Shown here: piece after piece, positions 32,493 to 40,267 of the stretch | How the letters are laid out: the number at the start of each line of letters is the position of its first letter | Position numbering within the stretch: the stretch's first letter is position 1 | DNA from: Candidatus Gastranaerophilales bacterium | Lineage (GTDB): Bacteria; Cyanobacteriota; Vampirovibrionia; Gastranaerophilales; Gastranaerophilaceae | Direction: 5' to 3' | Assembly: GCA_910588555.1 (NCBI GenBank) | Contig: CAJUPC010000017.1 | Location: forward strand, 1-47,812 | DNA length: 47,812 nucleotides | Program-made: the position numbers and the translations under genes | Notes under the pieces: generated by a model | Told to the model about the DNA's origin: nothing | Seen by the model: the letters and a program-made list of their open reading frames with translations, nothing else | The model's database searches: none

Positions 32493-34333
32493 TAACATTC
32501 TCCCATTTTAAATTCAATTCTGTCTTTAAATTCTTGTTTTTTCCCTTTATTCCATTGCTGAACAGGTCTTATGTAACCAACAACTCTTGAATAAACTTCG
32601 CAATCTGCTCCGCATTCAGGACATGTAAAATGTTCTCCGGCAGCATATCCATGGTTAGGACAAGTACTGAATGTCGGTGAAAATGTGAAATATGGCAGAT
32701 GATAACCGTTACATATTTTTTTTACAAGATTTTTCATTGTTTCAATACTTTGAATTCTTTCTCCTGCATAAATATGAACAACAGTTCCTCCTGTGTATTT
32801 TGTTTGTAAATCGTCCTGATGCTCAAGAACTTCAAAAATATCGTCAGTATAATTTACAGGCAGTTGTGTTGAATTTGTATAATATGTGTATTTATGTTTA
32901 TCGAGTTTTGCAAGTCTATATGATGTCCCTTCGCCGGGTGTTGCTTCAAGATTATAGTTATTTCCTGTTTCTTTTTGAAAATCAACTATTTTTTCTCTCA
33001 TAAAATCCATAACTTCCAATGCAAATTGTTTTCCTCTAAAACTTCCGATATCATCTTTTAAAAGATTTAGGCAAGCTTCATTCATACCAATCAAGCCTAT
33101 GGTTGAGAAATGATTTTTCCAATAAACTTTATGGCGGCATTTTATATCTCTCAAATAGAATTTTGTGTATGGATATAAATTTTTCTCCGTTAATTCTTCT
33201 AATAACTGACGTTTTATTTCCAGGCTTTCTTTTGCCAGTTCCATTTTTTCAGCAAGTCGGTCCAAAAATTCACCTTTTGTTTTACAGTTTTCTGCAATTT
33301 TCGGGAGGTTAATTGTTACAACGCCGACAGACCCTGTCAGAGGATTTGAACCGAATAAGCCGCCACCTCTATATTCCAGTTCTCTATTATCTATCCTTAA
33401 ACGACAGCACATAGAGCGAGCATCTTCAGGTGACATATCGGAATTGATGAAGTTTGAAAAATACGGTATACCATATTTTGCGGTCATTTCCCATAAACCT
33501 TCAATATTTTTGTTGTCCCAGTCGAAATCTTTTGTTATATTGTAAGTTGGGATGGGGAAAGTAAATACCCTTCCAGAATTGTCACCTTCCATCATAACTT
33601 CAAAGAATGCTTTATTTAGTATATCCATTTCGTTTTGGAATTCTTTGTAAGTAGAGTCTTGAAGTTTTCCTCCAATTATAACCGGTTGTTCGGCATAATA
33701 AGATGGAACTGTTAAATCCATTGTAATATTTGTAAATGGAGTTTGAAATCCTACACGAGTTGGCACATTCATATTAAATATGAATTCTTGGATTGCCTGT
33801 TTTACTTGTTTATAGTCTAAATTGTCGTATCTAATAAAAGGTGCCAGAAGAGTATCAAAGTTTGAAAAAGCCTGAGCTCCTGCAGCTTCACCTTGCATGG
33901 TGTACATAAAGTTTACAACTTGTCCCAGTGCAGTTCTGAAATGTTTTGCCGGTGCACTTTCAACTTTTCCTTTTACTCCAGTAAATCCTTCTGTTAATAA
34001 ATCTTTTAAATCCCAGCCAACACAGTATACAGATATAATATTTAAATCATGTATATGAATATCTCCGTTGAGGTGTGCGTTTTTAATGTCAGTCGGATAA
34101 ATTTTATTTAGCCAGTATTGTTTGCTTATTTCTGATGCAATGTAGTTATTTAAACCTTGAATAGAATATGACATGTTTGAATTTTCATTAACTTTCCAGT
34201 CAAGTTGTTTTAAATAACTGTCAACTAAATTAATATTAGCATCTTTTTCTGCTATAACAGGATTGGACATAAAATTCAATTTAGCAGAGTCCAAATTGAC
34301 AACTTTGTTGTCGTTAAAAATAACATTTTTCAT
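32492..34333 (-). CDS. nrdD: Anaerobic (class III) ribonucleoside-triphosphate reductase
   Basis: NrdD makes deoxyribonucleotides without oxygen via a glycyl radical. The 613-residue protein lacks the N-terminal ATP-cone found in longer homologues. It contains the early NGDIHIHDLNIISVYCVGWDL, a Cys-rich zinc site CPNHGYAAGEHFTCPECGADC, and the glycyl radical loop SRVVGYIRPVQQWNKGKKQEF at the end. The gene lies behind a cobalamin-type riboswitch, which suggests the anaerobic enzyme is tuned to vitamin B12 supply. Cotranscribed with nrdG. Confidence 0.95.
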   Translation of the reverse strand: MKNVIFNDNKVVNLDSAKLNFMSNPVIAEKDANINLVDSYLKQLDWKVNENSNMSYSIQGLNNYIASEISKQYWLNKIYPTDIKNAHLNGDIHIHDLNIISVYCVGWDLKDLLTEGFTGVKGKVESAPAKHFRTALGQVVNFMYTMQGEAAGAQAFSNFDTLLAPFIRYDNLDYKQVKQAIQEFIFNMNVPTRVGFQTPFTNITMDLTVPSYYAEQPVIIGGKLQDSTYKEFQNEMDILNKAFFEVMMEGDNSGRVFTFPIPTYNITKDFDWDNKNIEGLWEMTAKYGIPYFSNFINSDMSPEDARSMCCRLRIDNRELEYRGGGLFGSNPLTGSVGVVTINLPKIAENCKTKGEFLDRLAEKMELAKESLEIKRQLLEELTEKNLYPYTKFYLRDIKCRHKVYWKNHFSTIGLIGMNEACLNLLKDDIGSFRGKQFALEVMDFMREKIVDFQKETGNNYNLEATPGEGTSYRLAKLDKHKYTYYTNSTQLPVNYTDDIFEVLEHQDDLQTKYTGGTVVHIYAGERIQSIETMKNLVKKICNGYHLPYFTFSPTFSTCPNHGYAAGEHFTCPECGADCEVYSRVVGYIRPVQQWNKGKKQEFKDRIEFKMGEC

Positions 34334-34344
34334 AATAAAAAATC

Positions 34345-34455
34345 TCCCAGATTTCCGTGGTGTAACATATCCGTAAGCATTCCGACTTACTCAAATGAGA
34401 TTACGGCTGCGGTCCAGTGTGGGATTTTCACCCATGCTTTCCTTACAGAAGTATC
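34345..34455 (-). promoter_or_regulatory. Cobalamin-type riboswitch in the nrdDG leader
   Basis: Read on the minus strand, the leader has AAGCATGGGTGAAAATCCCA, then CACTGGACCGCAGCCGTAA, and AAGTCGGAATGC farther down. These match the conserved core of cobalamin riboswitches: the GGTGAAAxTCCC block, the CCGC-x-GCxGTAA block and the sGGAATxC block. Next to nrdD, AATCT-GGG-AGATT forms a small hairpin that includes the GGGAG ribosome site, so control may be at translation initiation. The riboswitch subclass was not determined. Confidence 0.78.
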
Positions 34456-34459
34456 TATT

Positions 34460-34488
34460 ATTTTATAATTTATTTTAAAATTTGTCAA
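34460..34488 (-). promoter_or_regulatory. Promoter of the nrdDG operon
   Basis: A perfect TTGACA (34483-34488), a 17-bp spacer and TAAAAT (34460-34465) put the start near 34453, just before the riboswitch core. Confidence 0.65.
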
Positions 34489-34523
34489 CTCAGTAAAACG
34501 TTTATTTTAATATTGTAAATTAT

Positions 34524-34551
34524 TTGAATTAATCATTTTAATCACTATAAT
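34524..34551 (+). promoter_or_regulatory. Promoter of the FliI-like gene (leaderless geometry)
   Basis: TTGAAT (34524-34529), 16 bp and a perfect TATAAT (34546-34551) are followed by 6 nt and the ATG at 34558. No Shine-Dalgarno is seen. Confidence 0.6.
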
Positions 34552-34557
34552 ATTATT

Positions 34558-35904
34558 ATGGAAAGTTTGGATACAAGCAGATTAGATGATTTAAAAAGTA
34601 AAGTTAAAAATAAGTTGGATGAAACTACTCTTTATAAATTTAAAGGGACTGTATCTAAACTTTTGGGCTTGACTGTTGAAGTTAAATTACCGGGGTTGAA
34701 AGTCGGTGATTTATGCTATATCGAAACAAAAGACGGACGCCGAAAACCTGCCGAAGTTCAGGCATTTAAAGGTGAAGCCGCACAATTACTTTTACTCTAT
34801 GACGGAGAGGGAATAGGACAGGGAAGTTTGGTTACTTCGACGGGAAATCCTATTATTATTCCTGTTGGGGATTTTCTTTTGGGTCGTTTGATTAACCCTA
34901 TGGGTGAACCGATTGACGGAAAGCCGCTTGATACAACAGGAGCATTGTGGCGTCCTGTTGAGGGACCGCCTCCGGGGCCGTTTGAAAGACCTATTATTAC
35001 TGAAATGTTTTCAACGGGTGTAAGAGCTATTGACGCTTGTATGACAATGGGCTGCGGTCAGCGTTTGGGATTGTTTGCAGGTTCCGGGGTTGGAAAAAGT
35101 ACGCTTCTCGGTATGATTGCCAGAAACTCCGACGCGGATGTAAACGTAGTTGCGCTTATTGGAGAACGCGGCCGTGAAGTTAAAGAATTTGTTGAAGACG
35201 CGCTTGGTGAAGAGGGTATGGCAAAATCAGTTCTTGTTTGCTCAACGGGCGACCAGCCGCCTTTAATCCGTCAAAAAGCTCTGCTTACTGCAACTGCTGT
35301 ATGTGAGCATTTTAGAGATCAGGGTAAAAAAGTTTTCTTAATGACCGATACTGTTACGCGTTGCGCAATGGCGGGGCGTGAAGTCGGATTGTCGCTTGGT
35401 GAACCGCCTACTATGAAAGGTTATCCGCCGTCAATTTTTTCATGGCTTCAAAAGGTTCTCGAGCGTGCTGGAAACAGCCCGAAAGGGTCTATAACTGCGC
35501 TTTATACCGTACTTATGGAAGGTGATGATATTTCCGACCCGATTGTTGACATTGTCCGCGGTATTGTTGACGGTCACATTTTCTTATCAAGAAAAGTTGC
35601 CGAAATGAACCATTATCCTGCAATTGATGTTTTGGGAAGTATTTCAAGGCTTATGTCCGCAATTGCTACACCTGAGCACAAGCAGGCCGCGGGTAAATTG
35701 CGTACAATTATGTCAATGTATCGTGAAAACAAAGACTTGATTGACGTTGGTATGTATCAGCCCGGTACAAACCCTAAGCTTGACACTGCAATTGAGATGA
35801 TGCCCCAAATTAATGCATTTTTACAACAAAGAACTTCTGATATTGTAAGTATGGACACGACTGTAAATACACTTGTAGAAATGATGCAGGGTGTTGAAAT
35901 TTAA
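34558..35904 (+). CDS. FliI/YscN-family type III export ATPase
   Basis: A 448-residue ATPase of the flagellar and injectisome export family, related to F1 beta. It has the Walker A GLFAGSGVGKSTLLG near residue 175, ALIGERGREVKEF, Walker B-like KKVFLMTDTVTRCAMAGREVGLSLGEPP, and SITALYTVLMEGDDISDPIVDIVRGIVDGHIFLSRKVAE. These features separate it from F1 subunits and Rho. FliI hexamers unfold export substrates at the membrane. No other flagellar or type III gene lies nearby, so whether it serves flagella or another apparatus is open. Confidence 0.9.
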   Translation: MESLDTSRLDDLKSKVKNKLDETTLYKFKGTVSKLLGLTVEVKLPGLKVGDLCYIETKDGRRKPAEVQAFKGEAAQLLLLYDGEGIGQGSLVTSTGNPIIIPVGDFLLGRLINPMGEPIDGKPLDTTGALWRPVEGPPPGPFERPIITEMFSTGVRAIDACMTMGCGQRLGLFAGSGVGKSTLLGMIARNSDADVNVVALIGERGREVKEFVEDALGEEGMAKSVLVCSTGDQPPLIRQKALLTATAVCEHFRDQGKKVFLMTDTVTRCAMAGREVGLSLGEPPTMKGYPPSIFSWLQKVLERAGNSPKGSITALYTVLMEGDDISDPIVDIVRGIVDGHIFLSRKVAEMNHYPAIDVLGSISRLMSAIATPEHKQAAGKLRTIMSMYRENKDLIDVGMYQPGTNPKLDTAIEMMPQINAFLQQRTSDIVSMDTTVNTLVEMMQGVEI

Positions 35905-35973
35905 GTATTTAAATGTTTTATATAATGAAAATTGCTTTTTGTGTTACAATAATTTGCGGAAGGAAAAATTATT

Positions 35974-36774
35974 ATGAATTTACCGCAAAATTTTGTCCCA
36001 GCTATGCTAATTACTTTGTTTGCAGGACTTGCAACAACTATTGGCGGCGGTATTGCGTTTATTGTTAAAAAAAACAGTTTGAAAGCTTTATCCGTGGGAT
36101 TAGGTTTTTCTGCAGGTGTTATGATTTTTCTTTCGTTTACCGAAATGCTTCCCGAAGCCGATATTCTTTTGAGTGCAAATTATCCGAATGACCACCAATG
36201 GATTACGTTTGCAGGGTTCATTATCGGTCTTGTGATTGCAATTTTAATTGACTATTTTCTTCCCGACCACGTTGATGAAGAAGATATGCTTCACCCTGAA
36301 ACTCCTGCAAAACATAATTCTATGATTAAAAGAGCAGGGTTGTTTACAGCAATTGCAATATGCGTGCATAACTTTCCCGAAGGTATGGCAACATTTTTTA
36401 CAACTACTCAGAATATAACACTGGGGCTTTCGGTTGGGTTGGCGATTGCTATACATAATATTCCCGAAGGTATTGCGGTTGCTTTGCCTATCTATCATGT
36501 TACGGGTAAAAAACGCTATGCAATGCTGTATGCTGCTTTGTCAGGTATAACCGAACCTATTGGAGCAATTGTGGGAATGTTTATTTTTGGTGCGTTTTTA
36601 CCTCAGGTCCTTGTTGGTGCATTAATGGCGGCTGTTGCAGGGATTATGATTTATATTTCATTTGATACGCTCTTACCGCTTGCCAAAGAATACGGCGATT
36701 GGCACCAGTCGTTAATAGGCATTCTGTCCGGAATTATTGTTATGTGGATAAGTTTGATTTTGATTGGCGGTTAA
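35974..36774 (+). CDS. ZIP-family divalent metal transporter (ZupT-like)
   Basis: A 266-residue ZIP transporter with eight membrane spans, probably importing zinc or other divalent metals. The metal site is formed by HNFPEGMATF and HNIPEGIAVALP in two consecutive helices, as in ZupT, and a variable loop contains DHVDEEDMLHPE. GGAAGG lies before the ATG, and TGTTACAAT (35942-35950) is a likely extended -10 box. The next gene overlaps or abuts its end, so a radical SAM protein may be cotranscribed. Confidence 0.92.
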   Translation: MNLPQNFVPAMLITLFAGLATTIGGGIAFIVKKNSLKALSVGLGFSAGVMIFLSFTEMLPEADILLSANYPNDHQWITFAGFIIGLVIAILIDYFLPDHVDEEDMLHPETPAKHNSMIKRAGLFTAIAICVHNFPEGMATFFTTTQNITLGLSVGLAIAIHNIPEGIAVALPIYHVTGKKRYAMLYAALSGITEPIGAIVGMFIFGAFLPQVLVGALMAAVAGIMIYISFDTLLPLAKEYGDWHQSLIGILSGIIVMWISLILIGG

Positions 36775-36775
36775 T

Positions 36776-37846
36776 GTGGGTAATCTTTCAGGGTTATTTG
36801 ATTTTGGACGAAATTTGTACGCTTTGCCTTCGTATTATGACAAAAGCGGAAAAGCTCTTATTCCATTACGTTATTTCTTTGAATTAACTTATCGTTGCAA
36901 TTTGAATTGCCCGTACTGCTATGTCGGAGATGACCGTAAAAAAGATGAACTTACAACTGATGAGTGGTTTAAAATTATTGAGCAAATTCCATGGTATTCG
37001 TTTGTAACGCTTGTGGGCGGCGAACCCTTAATCCGCAAGGATTTTATTGATATTTTGATGAAAACTTCCGAAAAAACTTTGGGTAAGCTTAATGTTGTTT
37101 CAAACGGAATTTTGATTAATGACGAAATTATTGACGCGTTTATTAAAAGCAAAATGATGTTGTTGTCTGTATCATTAGACGGTTACGGTGAAAACCACAA
37201 CAAAAACCGTGCAAAAGATGGAATTTGGGACAAAATTATGAATAATTTTGAGAATATGAATTCCCGTCAAAAACGCCCTATGATAGATATTAAGACAATT
37301 GTGCTTGAAAACAATCTTGACGATATTGTTAAACTTTATAAAATGTGCGATGAAATGAATTTTAATTTTCTTTCAATTTCATTTTTGCGCAACAATAATT
37401 TAAAACAAAATTCTGTTTTGTTTGACAGTTTTGTACCTGAATTTAATTCAAATTATCCGATAGAAAAATACTTTGATATGGAACATTTCAAAGAAGTTTA
37501 TAAGGAACTTGAGTGCTTATCAAAAAAATCGAATGTTCAAATCAGGTGGTCGCCGAAATTTGAATATTCAAAAAATCCGCTTGAAAAGATTGAAGAATTT
37601 TTTAACACACCTGCTGACAAGCCTGTATCAGAGATTTATAAACCCTGTATGTATCCGTATTCAAATATGATGATTACGCCGGCAGGAGATGTGTATCCTT
37701 GTTTGTCGCAAAAAATCGGCAACGTGAAAGAAATGTTAATAAAAGATGTTTTTAATCTTCCGCATTACAGATGTTTCAGGAAAAATCTTAAAGCCGCAAA
37801 AGTTTTTGGCGCCTGCCAGATGTGTTGTGAATTGTGTGTTAAATAA
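36776..37846 (+). CDS. Radical SAM/SPASM-domain protein
   Basis: A 356-residue radical SAM enzyme. CNLNCPYC near residue 40 binds the 4Fe-4S cluster, followed by LVGGEPLIRKDF. The C-terminal SPASM region has CMYPYSNMMITPAGDVYPCLSQKIGNVKE and GACQMCCELC, which bind auxiliary clusters. SPASM enzymes often modify peptides or proteins, but no precursor peptide is visible. I start at GTG 36776, with GGCGG upstream; a TTG 12 nt earlier overlaps the ZIP gene, and an ATG at 36774 is out of frame. A glycosyltransferase gene follows after 22 bp. Confidence 0.85.
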   Translation: MGNLSGLFDFGRNLYALPSYYDKSGKALIPLRYFFELTYRCNLNCPYCYVGDDRKKDELTTDEWFKIIEQIPWYSFVTLVGGEPLIRKDFIDILMKTSEKTLGKLNVVSNGILINDEIIDAFIKSKMMLLSVSLDGYGENHNKNRAKDGIWDKIMNNFENMNSRQKRPMIDIKTIVLENNLDDIVKLYKMCDEMNFNFLSISFLRNNNLKQNSVLFDSFVPEFNSNYPIEKYFDMEHFKEVYKELECLSKKSNVQIRWSPKFEYSKNPLEKIEEFFNTPADKPVSEIYKPCMYPYSNMMITPAGDVYPCLSQKIGNVKEMLIKDVFNLPHYRCFRKNLKAAKVFGACQMCCELCVK

Positions 37847-37868
37847 TTGTTTATGTTAGGATATTTCT

Positions 37869-38855
37869 ATGCCAAAGTTGTCAATTATAATACCTGTTTA
37901 TAATGTTGAAAAATATGTTTCAAATTGTCTTGAAAGTATTTTAAATCAGCCGTTTAAGGATTTGGAAGTGATTTGTGTAAACGACGGCTCATCTGACAAA
38001 TCGCTTTCTGTTTTACAGGAATACAAAAACCGTGATGAACGCATTATTATTATTGACAAAAAAAATGAAGGTTCGGGTGTTGCAAGAAATTCTGCGCTCG
38101 CAATTGCGCGTGGTGAATATATTTTCTTTGTTGACGGCGATGACTGGATTGAAGAAAATTCTTTAGACAAAATGATATCAGAAGCTGACAAACTTCAAAC
38201 GGATATTTTAATCTTCGGCGGGCTTTCGTATTACGAAGAGAAAGGCAGAAAAGGCGGATATTCTGCAAACAAGCTTCCAAAAAAATATTTAAACAAAATT
38301 TTTTCATCAGAAGATATAAAAAAAGATGTCTTTAAATTCCCGTCCACGGCTTGGACAAAACTTTATCGTCGTGAATTTTTAATGAAAAATAATATAAAAT
38401 TTCAAGAAATAAAAGTCGGACAAGACCAGTTGCCTTTTTTCCATTCAATGATTACGGCTGAAAAAATTGCACTACTTCCGCAAAACCTTTATTGTTATCG
38501 CAAAAACAGAAAAGGTGCCGTGACTGCGGTTAAAAAGAAAAAGAATTTTTCACCGATTTATGTTTTTTATGCAGTAGAAGAAGTTTTGCAAAACACAGAC
38601 AAACTTGATGATTACAAAGATATTTTCGTAAAAAAATATTTTTCAAAAGCAACTTCATGGCTTGCAAAATTTCAAGATGATATGAAAGAAGGGTATTTTG
38701 AAGAATACTCAAAATTATTGAAACATATTCAAAAAGATTACGGTATGTATAAAAACTTCCGCCCAGACATTAAAGATGGATATTGGATGTTAAAGTTAAA
38801 ACAATTTACGACTTTGAAAGCCTTTGACAAGAAAATTTATTATAGTATGCTCTAA
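37869..38855 (+). CDS. Glycosyltransferase family 2
   Basis: A 328-residue GT-A fold inverting glycosyltransferase. The N-terminus has SIIIPVYNVEKYVSNCLESIL, then VICVNDGSSDKSLSVL, and the metal-binding DXD-like site IFFVDGDDWIEENSL. The family transfers sugars from nucleotide donors to surface glycans; the acceptor is unknown. It is cotranscribed with the radical SAM gene. Its stop abuts the convergent orphan gene. Confidence 0.9.
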   Translation: MPKLSIIIPVYNVEKYVSNCLESILNQPFKDLEVICVNDGSSDKSLSVLQEYKNRDERIIIIDKKNEGSGVARNSALAIARGEYIFFVDGDDWIEENSLDKMISEADKLQTDILIFGGLSYYEEKGRKGGYSANKLPKKYLNKIFSSEDIKKDVFKFPSTAWTKLYRREFLMKNNIKFQEIKVGQDQLPFFHSMITAEKIALLPQNLYCYRKNRKGAVTAVKKKKNFSPIYVFYAVEEVLQNTDKLDDYKDIFVKKYFSKATSWLAKFQDDMKEGYFEEYSKLLKHIQKDYGMYKNFRPDIKDGYWMLKLKQFTTLKAFDKKIYYSML

Positions 38856-39173
38856 TTATTTAAATAGTTCTTGTATAAACTTATTACCTTGTTCTTTTAA
38901 TAAGCTATAGAAATACATAAGATTTTCAAAATGAGAATTTTCATCATCTAAGTCAGGAAATTCATGGTATTTTTTTGTAGTTAAATTTCTAATACCATTA
39001 TTTGCTAATTTTAATTTATGGTCTGGAAAGGAAGATAATAATTTTTCACCTTCTGGTATTGTATGCTCAAGATATGCTAAATAAGCACCTTGGCAAGCAC
39101 TCTTGTATTGTTTGTTTTTAACCCATCTGGCTTGAAAAGATATATTTTTGTTATTTACACTATTTACTTTCAT
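38856..39173 (-). CDS. Small orphan protein with an NISF N-terminal motif
   Basis: A 105-residue protein of unknown function, starting MKVNSVNNKNISFQARW and continuing with a helical, charged domain (KSACQGAYLAYLEHTIPEGEKLLSSF). The start is set by AGAGG 7 nt upstream of ATG 39173; an in-frame ATG 6 nt earlier is too close. The first four residues are those of the GH13-like protein (MKVN), and NxxF follows in both. No signal peptide or membrane span. It lies in an accessory patch next to gene remnants and a tRNA gene. Confidence 0.65.
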   Translation of the reverse strand: MKVNSVNNKNISFQARWVKNKQYKSACQGAYLAYLEHTIPEGEKLLSSFPDHKLKLANNGIRNLTTKKYHEFPDLDDENSHFENLMYFYSLLKEQGNKFIQELFK

Positions 39174-39187
39174 ACACATACCTCTAA

Positions 39188-39316
39188 ATTATAAATGTCT
39201 ACGGTGTTACTATTCTAGAACCAAAAGACAGGGAAATTATAACACAAGAAACAAGTGTTGACAATATGTATCAAAGGCTTGTATCAATTATGAAAGAGTC
39301 AATGCAAGAATACTAA
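39188..39316 (+). pseudogene. Remnant of an unidentified gene (C-terminal fragment)
   Basis: Between stops, the plus strand encodes about 42 residues including YGVTILEPKDREIITQETS and VDNMYQRLVSIMKESMQEY, then a stop. The sequence is helical and protein-like, has no start codon with ribosome site, and follows a stop at 39185. It looks like the tail of a deleted gene. The parent family is not recognised. Confidence 0.5.
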
Positions 39317-39376
39317 AATATGAAAATGGTTTTAGGGTTGAGTTTTGTTTAATAATTGTTTATTGTTATAATACAC

Positions 39377-39405
39377 TTGACTATTTTAAAATAAACTGCT
39401 AATAT
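39377..39405 (+). promoter_or_regulatory. Promoter upstream of the 135-residue orphan gene
   Basis: TTGACT (39377-39382), a 17-bp spacer and TAATAT preceded by TGC (39400-39405) give a start near 39412. A second, extended -10 box TGTTATAAT lies just before at 39364-39372. Confidence 0.55.
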
Positions 39406-39428
39406 TGTAGCAAGAAAAGGAAAGATAC

Positions 39429-39470
39429 ATGCACTATTACACAAAACGATTTAGACGATTTAGTCACTAA
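39429..39470 (+). CDS. Possible short leader ORF (13 codons) or gene remnant
   Basis: With AAAGGAAAG upstream, the ATG opens MHYYTKRFRRFSH and a stop. A hairpin CTAAGA-TTAT-TCTTAG begins at the stop. A leader peptide ahead of the orphan gene at 39536 is possible. Alternatively the +1 frame (TITQNDLDDLVTKIILRSF) is an older gene broken by one base. Confidence 0.25.
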   Translation: MHYYTKRFRRFSH

Positions 39471-39535
39471 GATTATTCTTAGAAGTTTTGTGATATTTAT
39501 TTACAGTGTAGTAATACGTAAAAGGAGGGAAAATT

Positions 39536-39943
39536 ATGCGTATTTATGATGTATCTTGTAGTGCTTATTCAAACAAAAGGAGTAATCCAACATTCGGGTT
39601 CTGGCAGCCTTCAATGGCTAATGTTGAGCGAGGAAGTGAAAGGGTTCTATTCGTTTATAAACACAAAGCCACAGTTATTCCTAAAGATGGTGTTTGGTTA
39701 CGAGGAAAAATTAGTGAAAAGTTGGATTTATCAAACTTGGATATGTTCAAAAAACGCCATGTTAATATTAAAGGTTCAAGAGAAAAAATTGAACGTAGAA
39801 CATTCAATCGTTATAGTCCTAATGGGATTGTTGAAAGATATCAACAAGATTTGTATCCTGACGGGAACTTGATAACTACAATAAAAACTATTTGCAATAA
39901 AGGTGTTCAATGTATTCAAGAATTTATTGAAAATATTAGATAA
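39536..39943 (+). CDS. Small orphan protein with an NPTF N-terminal motif
   Basis: A 135-residue protein of unknown function, with AAGGAGGG well placed before the ATG. Residues 1-22 form a Ser/Asn-rich tail ending SNPTFGFW, like the tails of other orphans here. The rest is basic and may be beta-rich (VLFVYKHKATVIPKDGVWLRG, FNRYSPNGIVERYQQDLYPDGNLITTIKTI), with the latter reminiscent of short repeats in secreted proteins. No signal peptide. A strong terminator follows, so this is a single-gene unit in the accessory patch beside tRNA-Leu. Confidence 0.68.
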   Translation: MRIYDVSCSAYSNKRSNPTFGFWQPSMANVERGSERVLFVYKHKATVIPKDGVWLRGKISEKLDLSNLDMFKKRHVNIKGSREKIERRTFNRYSPNGIVERYQQDLYPDGNLITTIKTICNKGVQCIQEFIENIR

Positions 39944-39944
39944 T

Positions 39945-39975
39945 AAAAAAAGAGGTCTGTTTGACCTCTTTTTTA
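39945..39975. terminator. Bidirectional terminator between the orphan gene and tRNA-Leu
   Basis: AAAAAAGAGGTC and GACCTCTTTTTT form a 12-bp stem with loop TGTTT; the A and T runs allow termination on both strands. Confidence 0.9.
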
Positions 39976-40059
39976 TGGTGTCGACGGGGGGACTTGAACC
40001 CCCACAGCTCGCGCCACATGCACCTCAAGCATGCATGTCTACCATTCCATCACATCGAC
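39976..40059 (-). tRNA. tRNA-Leu (anticodon GAG)
   Basis: Read on the minus strand the cloverleaf is: acceptor GTCGATG/CGTCGAC, D arm with TGGAATGGTAGACA, anticodon stem CATGC/GCATG with loop TTGAGGT (anticodon GAG), a class II variable arm (TGGCGCGAGCT), T arm GGGGG-TTCAAGT-CCCCC, discriminator A and an encoded CCA. All stems pair. It decodes CUC/CUU leucine codons. Confidence 0.93.
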
Positions 40060-40181
40060 ACATCAATTTTATTCAGTTTTTTATCGTAACCCCCAACACC
40101 GTTTGTGCTGGAAGTTGTCTTCGACAACCCTCTCCTTGGAAGATATTTAATCTTCCTCGTCGGCAGAGTATCACATCGACA
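40049..40181. repeat. 12-bp direct repeat of the tRNA-Leu 5' end flanking a structured segment
   Basis: ATCACATCGACA occurs at 40049-40060, covering the 5' end of tRNA-Leu, and again at 40170-40181. The 109 bp between contain hairpins (GTTGTC-GAA-GACAAC; GGAAGAT-TAAAT-ATCTTCC) and no gene. It could be an old attachment-site duplication, a decayed tRNA copy or a small structured RNA. Confidence 0.45.
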
Positions 40182-40232
40182 TATTACTTTTTCAATAAAA
40201 AAATAATATCACAAATATTTTATTTTGTAAAT

Positions 40233-40261
40233 TTGAATTTCATTTTTTTACGTGTAATAAT
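40233..40261 (+). promoter_or_regulatory. Promoter of uvrA (leaderless geometry)
   Basis: TTGAAT (40233-40238), 17 bp and AATAAT (40256-40261) are followed by 6 nt and the ATG at 40268. No Shine-Dalgarno is visible. Confidence 0.55.
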
Positions 40262-40267
40262 GTAAGT

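Noticed and set aside
36774..36800. ATG at 36774 as start of the radical SAM gene
   Set aside because: It is out of frame with the radical SAM coding sequence; GTG 36776 is in frame.
39903..40265. ORF of 120 codons between the orphan gene and uvrA
   Set aside because: It runs through the terminator and antisense to tRNA-Leu; the GGLEPP...SHRHI text is the usual translation of an antisense tRNA.
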